NCBI RefSeq assembly: GCF_000341735.1
Contig: NZ_KB455575.1
Span: 526,718 to 590,717 of the forward strand
Length of the DNA stretch: 64,000 nt
Direction of reading: 5' to 3'
Source of the DNA: Methylotuvimicrobium buryatense 5G
GTDB taxonomy: Bacteria; Pseudomonadota; Gammaproteobacteria; Methylococcales; Methylomonadaceae
How positions within the stretch are numbered: the first letter of the stretch is position 1; each line of letters begins with the position of its first letter. Under the pieces are notes generated by a model. The model was not told the DNA's origin, did not search any database, and saw nothing but the letters and a program-made list of their open reading frames with translations. Positions 27,192 to 34,951 of this stretch are shown in pieces. The translations under genes were made by a program, and so were the position numbers.

Positions 27192-27707
27192 TCAGTCGAT
27201 CAAAGGCTCGATGATTTCGACAATTTTGGCGCGGGATAATTGCCCGGCTTGTTTATGAATCATCCGGCCTTGTTGATTGAAGATAAGACTGAAAGGAAGA
27301 ATTCCGGCAGAATTGCCCCATTGTTGAGTCAGGATGATGCCTTGGTCGCCGGCGATCAGCATCGGATAATTGATGTCGACAAAGTCGAGATATTTTTCGA
27401 CCGATTCTTTAGTTTCGATAGCGATGCCGACAAATTGCAAGCCGCGGCCCTGGTATTCTTGCTGCAAGGCAATAAATTCGGGGATTTCTTCGCGGCAGGG
27501 CGGACACCAAGTTGCCCAAAAGTTGACGATGACGATTTTACCGCGCCATTCGGATGAGCTGCGTTCGTTGCCGGTCAAATCGGGTAGTCGGTAATCCGGC
27601 AGTTCCATGGCCTCGGTTTGCGTTTCCGGTTGATTTTTGCTTTGCAGCCAAATGCCGCTGGCTAAAGCGACTGCAGCAGCGATGATAAGTACCGTGGTTT
27701 GTTTCAT
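27192..27707 (-). CDS. Periplasmic TlpA/ResA-like thioredoxin
   Basis: The 171-residue product has a short N-terminal membrane anchor or signal (residues 5-20) and a TlpA-type thioredoxin domain with the active site ATWCPPCREE near residue 73 and the cis-proline segment GILPFSLI near 138. Such proteins pass reducing equivalents to periplasmic targets such as cytochrome c maturation components. Its ATG overlaps the dsbD stop by four bases (ATGA), so its likely electron donor is the DsbD made from the same transcript. Confidence 0.88.
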   Translation of the reverse strand: MKQTTVLIIAAAVALASGIWLQSKNQPETQTEAMELPDYRLPDLTGNERSSSEWRGKIVIVNFWATWCPPCREEIPEFIALQQEYQGRGLQFVGIAIETKESVEKYLDFVDINYPMLIAGDQGIILTQQWGNSAGILPFSLIFNQQGRMIHKQAGQLSRAKIVEIIEPLID

Positions 27708-29956
27708 AAGTCGTCAACTTGCCGCAGTATGTTTAAAAAAGTGTTGGCATCCTGATAGCCTATCACGCGTAAGTGTTGTTTTTCGGCTAGATCGACTCCG
27801 AAAAATAAAGTGGCCGGGGGGCCGACTAAGTTAAATTTTCTCAGCAAGGCTTGATGCTCGGGATTGTTAGCTGTGACGTCCGCCTTCAATAAAACGAAGC
27901 GATTCAGTTCTTGTTTGACTTCTGGATGAGCGAAAGTATACGCATCCATTTCCTTGCACGAGACGCACCAGTCGGCATAAAAGTCGAGCATGACCGGTTG
28001 ATTGTTGCGCGCTGCCGTTTCTATCCGATTTTCGAGCTCCTGTAGCGAGGCGACTTTGACAAAGGGTAGAGGGCTGTCGGCCTCGGCTGTACTTGCTAAG
28101 CTCAGTCCCTGTAAAGGTTTTAGCGGGTTATGGTTGCCCATGCCCAAGCCGATCAATAACAGGACGCCATAAGTCAGCATTACGACTCCCGCGCCTTTCC
28201 AAAGCTTTTTCCAGCCGCCGGCATTTTCACTTAACGGGTCGATAGCTTTCAGGTAAATGGCCGGAATGATCAGCAATAAGGCCCATAGAAACATCGTCAT
28301 ATCGGGAGGCAGAATACGGTCGAGCATCCATAACGCGACAGCCAGCATGATTACGCCGAAGACCGCTTTGGTCGTATTCAACCATTGTCCTGCTTTCGGT
28401 AATAATTTTCCTGCCGACGCGCCGATTATCAAAAGTGGCACGCCCATGCCGAAGCCCATCGCGAATAATGCGATGCCTCCGAGTATCGCATCGCCTGTTT
28501 GGCCGATATAGATCAATGCGCCGGCTAGGGGGGCGGCGACGCACGGTCCTACGATCAGCGACGATAACGAGCCCATGATCGCCGCGCCCCAAAACGAGCC
28601 GTCACGATGTTTATCGCTGGATTTATGCAGTCGGGTTTGAATCGATGCAGGCAATTCCAAATTGTAAAAGCCGAACATCGATAGCGACAATAGCACGAAA
28701 ACCCCGCTGAATAGCGCGATGATCCAAGATTGCTGGAATACTGTTTGCAAGTTGCTGCCGAATAACGCAGCCAGTACTCCGAAGACCGTGTAGGTCAATG
28801 CGGAGGCGGTGACGTAACTTAGTGATAAAAGAAAGGCGCGGCCAGTGGTTACCCGGTTGCGTTGGCCGACGATGATGCCGGATAAAATCGGAATCATCGG
28901 GAAAATACAGGGCGTGAAAGACAGTAACAATCCAAAGCCGAAAAAGGACAGCAGCGTGAGCCAGAGCGTGCTTTGATGCAGCGATTGTACGATGCGGTCT
29001 TGTTCGGATTGTGGTTCATCGACCCGAGTGCTTATCGAAGAAATATTTTGCGTCGATACCGATGCGGTCGTCGGTAGAATCAATGGCGTGCTTTGCGACA
29101 TCGGGGGATAGCATACGCCCCGATCCGCGCAGCCTTGAAATCGTGCTTGAAGGATAATGTTTTGTTGATCCGCTTGATAGCGGTTAATCGGCAGGTCGAA
29201 GCTTAGGTCGTTGCGAAAGATTTCAACGTTGCCGAATTCCTCGTCGTGGTAGGGTGTGCCTTTGGGCAAATTGAGGTTGCCGATTTTTACTTTATCGGAA
29301 TCTAGGATATCGAATTGAAATTTGTCGCGATACAGATAATAGCCTTCCGCAATTTGCCAATTGACGGTCAACGTATTCGGGTCTTTGACCGAAGCGAAAA
29401 AGCGGAAGGCTTGTTCTGCCGGAAGCAATTCATCCTGGAACAGATTTAGCTTTAAGTCGCTCAGGCCCTGAACTAAGCCGAAAATCGAGCCGGTTTTCGC
29501 GGAAGGATCTTGATCTGGTAGGTCTACCGTCAGTCCGGTCTTTTGAGGAGGATAACAAATGCCGATATCGGCGCAACCCTGATGTTTAACCGCCAATTGC
29601 AAGGTATTAAGCGCATTGTCTAGCTTGATGAACGGTACTTCAACGATGAGTTCGTTTCGATAAATGACCATATCGCCGAAAAACTCGTCATGCTTGGTTT
29701 TTCCTGGAGGATAAGTGACATCGTCGAGTGTAATCCGTTCTGACCGGCTTTCAACGCCCAATTTATCGCGGTACAAATAGTAGCCGTCTGCGATCTGCCA
29801 GGTTAGAACGATTTTATTCTGTGTATTGGTCTTGGCAGTAAGTTTGAATGCTTGCTCTTGCGGCAGTAATTCGCTTTCGCTGATGGCAAAGGCGGCTTGA
29901 TGAAAAGATGCAATGAGGCAAAGCAATATTATTTTGATAGGCATGAATCGATCCAT
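27704..29956 (-). CDS. dsbD: Thiol:disulfide interchange protein DsbD with doubled alpha domain
   Basis: DsbD carries electrons from cytoplasmic thioredoxin across the inner membrane to periplasmic thioredoxins. The 750-residue product is longer than the usual 570-600. After a signal peptide it has two successive alpha domains. Both share a LLP.EQAF start and a GYYLYRDK motif, and they end GCADIGICYPP (near residue 130) and GCADRGVCYPP (near residue 265). The eight-helix beta domain follows with its cysteines in FTPCIFPMIPILSG and VGPCVAAPLAG, then the thioredoxin-like gamma domain with DWCVSCKE near residue 660. A second in-frame ATG at 29944 may be the real start. Confidence 0.93.
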   Translation of the reverse strand: MDRFMPIKIILLCLIASFHQAAFAISESELLPQEQAFKLTAKTNTQNKIVLTWQIADGYYLYRDKLGVESRSERITLDDVTYPPGKTKHDEFFGDMVIYRNELIVEVPFIKLDNALNTLQLAVKHQGCADIGICYPPQKTGLTVDLPDQDPSAKTGSIFGLVQGLSDLKLNLFQDELLPAEQAFRFFASVKDPNTLTVNWQIAEGYYLYRDKFQFDILDSDKVKIGNLNLPKGTPYHDEEFGNVEIFRNDLSFDLPINRYQADQQNIILQARFQGCADRGVCYPPMSQSTPLILPTTASVSTQNISSISTRVDEPQSEQDRIVQSLHQSTLWLTLLSFFGFGLLLSFTPCIFPMIPILSGIIVGQRNRVTTGRAFLLSLSYVTASALTYTVFGVLAALFGSNLQTVFQQSWIIALFSGVFVLLSLSMFGFYNLELPASIQTRLHKSSDKHRDGSFWGAAIMGSLSSLIVGPCVAAPLAGALIYIGQTGDAILGGIALFAMGFGMGVPLLIIGASAGKLLPKAGQWLNTTKAVFGVIMLAVALWMLDRILPPDMTMFLWALLLIIPAIYLKAIDPLSENAGGWKKLWKGAGVVMLTYGVLLLIGLGMGNHNPLKPLQGLSLASTAEADSPLPFVKVASLQELENRIETAARNNQPVMLDFYADWCVSCKEMDAYTFAHPEVKQELNRFVLLKADVTANNPEHQALLRKFNLVGPPATLFFGVDLAEKQHLRVIGYQDANTFLNILRQVDDL

Positions 29957-30249
29957 TTCAGATACTCAGGCAAAGCGTGTTCGACAGAGACCGCGACGAT
30001 CTCGGGAAGTTCATAAGGATGAGCCTCTTGTATGCACCGTTCCACTTGCGGGTAAATGTCGCGTCGTGTCTTAACTAGCAGCAGGTATTCCTGCGCCGTT
30101 TCGATTCGATCTTGCCAGCGATAAACGGAAGTCAATCCTGGAAGAATATTCACGCAAGCGGCAAAATTCTCTCCGATTAACGTATGTGCGATTGAGCTTG
30201 CCGTATTCTGGTCCGGACAGGTGCAAAAGAGGATAATGTGATTCGACAT
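29929..30249 (-). CDS. cutA: CutA-family divalent-ion tolerance protein
   Basis: CutA proteins are small trimeric proteins linked to copper tolerance in Escherichia coli, though the exact role is unsettled. The 106-residue product, starting at 30249, shows the family marks: an early CTCPDQNTA, CVNILPGLTSVYRWQ near residue 35, EYLLLVKTR near 60 and PYELPEIVAVSVEHALPEYL near 82. Its 3' end overlaps the dsbD start, the same pairing as in enterobacteria (cutA-dsbD). Confidence 0.93.
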   Translation of the reverse strand: MSNHIILFCTCPDQNTASSIAHTLIGENFAACVNILPGLTSVYRWQDRIETAQEYLLLVKTRRDIYPQVERCIQEAHPYELPEIVAVSVEHALPEYLKWIDSCLSK

Positions 30250-30385
30250 AACGAGAGACTCGGTCAATTTGTACTGGAGTTTCGGTTTTAAAATCCCTAT
30301 ATTGTACCGTTTAATCCGGGATAAGGCAGCGGGGCAATTTTTCGCCGACCTTGGTTCATTGATCTTGAGCGGGTGAAAATGGGTT

Positions 30386-30460
30386 TATAACTTTCGTACT
30401 TCAAGTTTCGGTAGTGCCCGAGGACACCCCGGTGCCGGATTTTGATCTACGATGGGTATA
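30386..30460. repeat. A-type repeat, internally deleted (75 bp)
   Basis: Both ends are kept (TATAACTTTCGTACTTCAAG and GATCTACGATGGGTATA) and both inner arms (TTCGGTAGTGCC, GGACACCCCGGTGCCGG), but the core CGCCGTGAATACGTCC and the AGCTCCATGCTGG hairpin are missing. It lies between the divergent cutA and fxsA genes. Confidence 0.75.
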
Positions 30461-30528
30461 ATTGATTTCAAATGGGAAACTTTCCGGGGTTATCTGTTTC
30501 CAATGTGAAATTTGTTTAGGAATTTTAA

Positions 30529-30966
30529 ATGAAAGTTTTTCAAGTTGTATTTTTGTGTTTTTTGATCATTCCTTTTCTAGAGATTTATTTGTTGCTGACC
30601 ATCGGCGGCTTGATCGGTGTATTTCCGACGGTTTTTTTGGTGGTATTTACTGCTGTATTGGGCGCTGCTTTGTTAAGACAGCAAGGTTTTGCGACCTTAA
30701 GGCGTTTTCAAGCGAATTTGAATCAGGGCGTGGTTCCCGCTTACGAAATGATAGAGGGGCCGATTTTGCTGGTTGGTGGCGCATTGTTGTTGACTCCGGG
30801 TTTTTTTACCGATGTGCTTGGCTTTGCATGTCTAATTCCTCAATTGCGCGGCAAAATTGCCCGTTATGTGATTGAGAATCATCTGATACAGGCTGGTGGC
30901 GCGGTTCATCCCGGTCGACCTAAAGATAATAATGTTCTGGAAGGCGAATATAAAAAAGAGGATTGA
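30529..30966 (+). CDS. fxsA: FxsA-family inner-membrane protein
   Basis: FxsA is a small membrane protein known in Escherichia coli for relieving F-plasmid exclusion of phage T7; its normal role is unclear. The 145-residue product has hydrophobic segments at about 5-28 and 28-50 and a third at about 75-100, with the family motifs PFLEIYLL, GAALLRQQG and LLTPGFFTDVLGF, then a polar tail. AGGA lies nine bases before the ATG. In many proteobacteria fxsA neighbours cutA/dsbD, as here. Confidence 0.9.
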   Translation: MKVFQVVFLCFLIIPFLEIYLLLTIGGLIGVFPTVFLVVFTAVLGAALLRQQGFATLRRFQANLNQGVVPAYEMIEGPILLVGGALLLTPGFFTDVLGFACLIPQLRGKIARYVIENHLIQAGGAVHPGRPKDNNVLEGEYKKED

Positions 30967-31019
30967 CAGAACTTTATTTTATAAGCTGCTTGATCTACGT
31001 CCCTGTAGAATTTAAGCGC

Positions 31020-31256
31020 TTATTGGCTGCTTTCCGATTCGCCGCTTGTGCAAGTGTTCTTGTTGAGTCCGGAATAAACCGGACACCAACCGAAAAAAGA
31101 GGTGCCGATTAAAACGGTTCCTAACAGCAATAAAATAATTTTTGCGGTGAATAAGGATATCAATACTAATGCCGCGCCTCCGAACATGCGGTATTTTTTA
31201 TCCTTATCGCCAAGATTGTGTTCGAATTTTATCATGCGTTTAAAATCGAAGCTCAT
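31020..31256 (-). CDS. DUF2892 small membrane protein
   Basis: The 78-residue product has the family pattern: a polar N-terminus (FKRMIKFEHNLGDKDKKYR), then a hydrophobic hairpin with FGGAALVLISL and LLGTVLIGTSFFGWCPVYSGLNKNTC. Related sequence forms the membrane part of YgaP. The conserved GWCPVY cysteine is present, with a second cysteine in NTC. It is convergent with fxsA and divergent from uvrD; the function is unknown. Confidence 0.85.
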   Translation of the reverse strand: MSFDFKRMIKFEHNLGDKDKKYRMFGGAALVLISLFTAKIILLLLGTVLIGTSFFGWCPVYSGLNKNTCTSGESESSQ

Positions 31257-31363
31257 TGTAAGTCCCCTCTGCTAATTAATGTTGGTTATTAAAGCCTGGT
31301 CCGGCCGTCATTGTTGCTTTCCTTAAACGCGCATAGCTTATAGAAATGTTTCAACGATAACAA

Positions 31364-33529
31364 ATGGATATTACTTCAATTATTAATCCTCTCAATGATG
31401 CCCAGCGCGAGGCGGTATCGGCACCTTCTCGCGCAATGTTGGTTTTAGCCGGCGCCGGCAGCGGCAAGACCCGGGTCTTGGTGCATCGCATCGCCTGGCA
31501 GATTCAAGTCGAAGGCCATTCGCCGCATAGCATCTTAGCCGTCACCTTTACTAATAAAGCCGCAACGGAAATGCGCACTCGCATAGAAGACCTGCTCAAT
31601 ATTTCTGCACGCTCGATGTGGATAGGTACCTTTCATGGGCTTGCGCATCGTTTGCTCAGGCGTCACGCAAAAGATGCGCAACTGCCAGAAACCTTTCAAG
31701 TCATGGACTCGGACGATCAGTTGCGCCTGATCAAGCGCCTCTACAAAAACCTGAATCTGGACGAGGCCAAGTGGCCGCCCAAGCAAGCGCAATGGTATAT
31801 CAACGGGCAAAAAGACGAGGGTATTCGAGCCAAGCACATGCCGGAAACCGGGGATTTTTTCCAGCGGCAAATGCTGGCGATTTATAAGGCTTATGAAGAG
31901 GTCTGTCAGCGCTCCGGTCTGGTCGATTTTGCCGAACTGCTGCTACGCGCGCATGAATTGCTGCGCGATAATCCCGAAACCTTGAGCTTTTATCAACAAC
32001 GGTTCCGGCATGTGCATGTCGACGAATTTCAAGATACCAATACGATCCAATATGCTTGGTTACGGTTGTTGACGCAAGACCGCGATAATCTGTTCGTGGT
32101 CGGCGACGACGATCAATCCATTTACGGATGGCGCGGCGCAAAAATTGAAAATATCTACCGTTTTCAGAAGCATTTTCCGAATCATAAAGTCGTCAAACTG
32201 GAACGAAACTACCGTTCGACCGGCCATATTCTGAAAGCGGCCAACCGGGTGATCGAACATAACGAAGGACGGATGGGCAAGGAGCTTTGGACCGAAAGCG
32301 GCGACGGCGAGCCGATTTCGGTCTATGCCGCATTCAACGAGCAAGACGAGGCTTATTATGTCGTCGAGCGTATTCGGAAATGGGTCCATGAAGGCGGTTC
32401 GCGAAGCGATATCGCGATTCTTTACCGCTCCAATGCGCAGTCGCGCCAGTTCGAGGAAAAGCTGATCGCGACCAGTATTCCTTATCGTGTCTATGGCGGC
32501 TTGCGCTTTTTCGATCGGGCCGAAATCAAGAATGCCTTGGCTTATTTGCGCCTAATGGCCAATCCCGATGACGATGCATCTTTCGAACGCGTAATCAATA
32601 CGCCGACGCGCGGTATAGGGGCTAAATCATTGGACGACATTCGGGTATTGGCGCGGGATAAGAATTTATCGCTTCGGCAGGCGGTTGAGTTCGCGATTGC
32701 ACAAAAATTGACGACGCCAAGGGCTGGGAATGCCATGTCCGGATTCATTGCTTTAGTTCGGAGTTTGGCCGAACAGACGCAAGGTTTACCGTTGTTCGAG
32801 CAAGTTAAGATCGTCGTCGAAAAGTCCGGGTTGATCGAGTTTTATAAAAAAGAAAAAGGCGATAAGGGCGAGGCCCGCGTCGAAAACTTAGAAGAATTGG
32901 TCAATGCCGCTCGACTGTACGAGTACGACCAGGATAACGAAGAAAACCTGAGCGAACTTGACATGTTTTTGACGCATGCGGCGCTCGAAGCCGGTGAAAT
33001 GCAAAGCAATGCCGAACAAGATTGCGTGCAGCTGATGACCTTGCATGCCGCTAAGGGCTTGGAATTCAAGCGGGTGTTCATGGTCGGCTTCGAGGAAGGT
33101 TTGTTTCCGTCGCAACAATCGGTCGAGGATCCGGGGCGCTTGGAAGAAGAGCGTAGGCTATGTTATGTCGGCATGACCCGCGCGATGGAAAACTTGTGTT
33201 TGACCTATGCCGAATCCCGGCGCTTGTGGGGGCGCGAAACCTATCCGAAGGCTTCGCGGTTTTTGCGAGAAATTCCGGCCGAAACGCTTCAGGAAGTCAG
33301 GATGCGCGCCCAGGTCAGCCGTCCGGTTTCATTCACCGGAAACATGGATAGTCATGAGCCGGGGACATACAAATTAGGGCAGCGCGTTCGTCACGAAAAA
33401 TTCGGCGAAGGGGTGGTGCTGCAAAGAGAAGGTAGCGGCGCACAGGAGCGCATTCAGATCAATTTTCAAGCAGTAGGCATCAAATGGCTGATGTTATCTT
33501 ATGCCAAGTTGGAAGGGGTGGGGGCGTAA
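31364..33529 (+). CDS. uvrD: DNA helicase II UvrD
   Basis: UvrD is a superfamily 1A 3'-5' helicase acting in nucleotide excision and mismatch repair. The 721-residue product has all helicase motifs: Q/I region LNDAQREAV and LAGAGSGKT (Walker A near residue 30), Ia VTFTNKAATEM, II VDEFQDTN near 220, III GDDDQSIYGWRGA, IV LERNYRST, V LMTLHAAKGLEF near 560 and VI YVGMTRAMENL near 605. The C-terminus ends in a Tudor-like segment (GQRVRHEKFGEGVVL) typical of UvrD/PcrA. Length and order equal the family norm. Confidence 0.95.
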   Translation: MDITSIINPLNDAQREAVSAPSRAMLVLAGAGSGKTRVLVHRIAWQIQVEGHSPHSILAVTFTNKAATEMRTRIEDLLNISARSMWIGTFHGLAHRLLRRHAKDAQLPETFQVMDSDDQLRLIKRLYKNLNLDEAKWPPKQAQWYINGQKDEGIRAKHMPETGDFFQRQMLAIYKAYEEVCQRSGLVDFAELLLRAHELLRDNPETLSFYQQRFRHVHVDEFQDTNTIQYAWLRLLTQDRDNLFVVGDDDQSIYGWRGAKIENIYRFQKHFPNHKVVKLERNYRSTGHILKAANRVIEHNEGRMGKELWTESGDGEPISVYAAFNEQDEAYYVVERIRKWVHEGGSRSDIAILYRSNAQSRQFEEKLIATSIPYRVYGGLRFFDRAEIKNALAYLRLMANPDDDASFERVINTPTRGIGAKSLDDIRVLARDKNLSLRQAVEFAIAQKLTTPRAGNAMSGFIALVRSLAEQTQGLPLFEQVKIVVEKSGLIEFYKKEKGDKGEARVENLEELVNAARLYEYDQDNEENLSELDMFLTHAALEAGEMQSNAEQDCVQLMTLHAAKGLEFKRVFMVGFEEGLFPSQQSVEDPGRLEEERRLCYVGMTRAMENLCLTYAESRRLWGRETYPKASRFLREIPAETLQEVRMRAQVSRPVSFTGNMDSHEPGTYKLGQRVRHEKFGEGVVLQREGSGAQERIQINFQAVGIKWLMLSYAKLEGVGA

Positions 33530-33599
33530 CATATCGACTATGGTTTGAGTCAATCAAAACGTTTGGGCAGCAATTCCCAGTTTGAACATGTTCTCGCAG

Positions 33600-33770
33600 T
33601 TTAGGGTGGAGAGCATGCCTGTCGAGGAACGCCGTGAACCGGTCCGTGGTGGCTTGACGGCAGTTCGAAGGCCAAGGAAGGCGTGAATGCAGATTTTGTA
33701 TTACGCCATGGATGGCGTCTATTATGGCACTAACAGTAGGCGTTTTAGGCGCGTTGTAGCCCATATGCAG
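33600..33770. repeat. Degenerate D/C-type repeat with inner module
   Basis: The text includes CCTGTCGAGGAACGCCGTGAA, resembling the reversed D arm plus core, then GGCGTGAATGCAGATTTTG, CGCCATGGATGGCG and CTAACAGTAGGCGTTTTAGGCG, which match the inner parts of the 7021-7405 element. The terminal inverted repeats are not recognisable. Confidence 0.55.
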
Positions 33771-33790
33771 TGTAGCCTAATACGGGAGAA

Positions 33791-33950
33791 ATCGCGACGA
33801 AGGCGTCGCTCCCACAGCCCGCTGTTAACCCTTTGTGGGAGCGATCCCCTGATCGTGATTTCGAGGTCGAAAGTATTAGGCAACAATAAATGGTATCGAA
33901 GACTCATTGGCTAAGATAGCAAAAGGGTAATACATTACTTGTGTATAACG
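33791..33950 (+). repeat. E-type repeat, left copy of a direct pair
   Basis: It starts ATCGCGACGAAGGCGTCGCT, contains CCCACA...TGTGGGAGCGATCCCCTGATC, then AACAATAAATGGTATCGA and CAAAAGGGTAAT. A copy in the same orientation lies at 45250-45409; the two are similar over their full 160 bp. The first half can fold as a hairpin (GTCGCTCCCACA against TGTGGGAGCGAT). Confidence 0.85.
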
Positions 33951-34061
33951 GCGATGAGGTCTCCGCCGTGGGAGCCCATACCTTGGCTGCCAAGAGAGAT
34001 AGGTATGCATTTCCACGCTGGAGCGATGGAAACGAGGAAAGATGATCTGTGATGCGTATTC

Positions 34062-34427
34062 TTAACCGCACGAATCGAAAAGATAAGTCGTCACCTTATT
34101 GGGGCCGTATTCTGCCGACCATTCCTCGAGAATCGTACGCAATATTTCATAGTCCTCGGGAGTGTTTCGGCGTAGCAAGTCTGCACCGAGAACCATCAGG
34201 ATGAGGTTTTGCTCATTATTATCAACTTGCAGGTCCCTTAGTACATCGAGCAGCGCATCCCAATTGCGGCCGAATGACGCCGGCAGCGACAACGTATCGG
34301 ATAGCCGTTGCATGGCGGATTTTTTGTCACGGCAGCCCGTAAGATCGATTTCCACCAGATGTAGCGAATTACGACGGGCCTCGTTTCGGATTTCCCGCGG
34401 AGTGGATAACGGCGTTAATGTCATCAT
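34062..34427 (-). CDS. Barstar-family ribonuclease inhibitor
   Basis: Barstar-type proteins bind and block barnase-type RNases inside the producing cell. The 121-residue product has the family motifs: a first strand NSLHLVEIDLTGCRDKKSAM, a helix ending LPASFGRNWDALLDVLRDL with the conserved Asn-Trp-Asp-Ala, and the later YEILRTILEEWSAEY helix. The start at 34427 overlaps the stop of the upstream RNase gene by four bases (ATGA), so toxin and inhibitor are coupled. I chose it over further upstream in-frame codons, which are not family sequence. Confidence 0.85.
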   Translation of the reverse strand: MMTLTPLSTPREIRNEARRNSLHLVEIDLTGCRDKKSAMQRLSDTLSLPASFGRNWDALLDVLRDLQVDNNEQNLILMVLGADLLRRNTPEDYEILRTILEEWSAEYGPNKVTTYLFDSCG

Positions 34428-34837
34428 TGCGGCACCGGAAAGGCACGGAAACTGTTGTAATGATCGTCGGTGTAATACCACACTTGAGGCGGCTGTCCGC
34501 CTGTAACGATGCGCCGTGCTCCCCGATGACTCAGTCCGGGCGTATCGACCGTGTACTCGCGGTAGTATCCTCGAGGTTTCTGCGGCAAGTGTCTTTCTCG
34601 GTTGAAAAATGTTTTATCGTCCTGAGGATACGGATGAGGACCGCCTTGCTGTATACGCCGGATCGTGAGGTAGGCTTCTTTCGGTAAAAAAGCCGTTTCG
34701 GTATCATGCTTAGTGCTTCCTTCGGTCGAGCCGATGATTGTTTTGGCTTCATCGATTATTGACGTATCGAAGTTCCACCACTGGGCCAAGCCCACAATCA
34801 ATGCGACTAAAATTAGCCAACGAGGAAATCCCCTCAT
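34424..34837 (-). CDS. Secreted barnase/RNase F1-type ribonuclease
   Basis: The 137-residue product has a hydrophobic N-terminal segment (residues 6-21) that could be a signal peptide or anchor, a linker, and a C-terminal microbial ribonuclease domain. The catalytic residues are visible: Glu94 in YYREYTV, the Arg108-Arg109 pair in RGARRIVTGG and His126 in YTDDHYNSFR. Such enzymes cut RNA after guanosine. The inhibitor gene follows with a four-base overlap. It may serve extracellular RNA use, for example as a phosphate source, or competition; the sequence does not decide. Confidence 0.88.
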   Translation of the reverse strand: MRGFPRWLILVALIVGLAQWWNFDTSIIDEAKTIIGSTEGSTKHDTETAFLPKEAYLTIRRIQQGGPHPYPQDDKTFFNRERHLPQKPRGYYREYTVDTPGLSHRGARRIVTGGQPPQVWYYTDDHYNSFRAFPVPQ

Positions 34838-34951
34838 ATGTACTCCCTTCTCGGTCCAGGTTTATCGATAAAATTGCGTTTTTCGATCGTGATTTCAATG
34901 GATTTGGGAGTGTCTGTCAATGATCAACAGCATTGAGCCGCAGGCGGATGC

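Larger units (their letters stand above)
33530..34061. other. Gene-free gap with repeat remnants
   Basis: No gene is supported. A worn D/C-type repeat (33600-33770) is followed by an E-type element (33791-33950). The last 100 bp carries GCCGTGGGAGCCCATACCTTGGCTGCC and a CATTTCCACGCTGGAGCGATGGAAACG-like remnant, both split in pieces found near other repeats. Confidence 0.5.
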
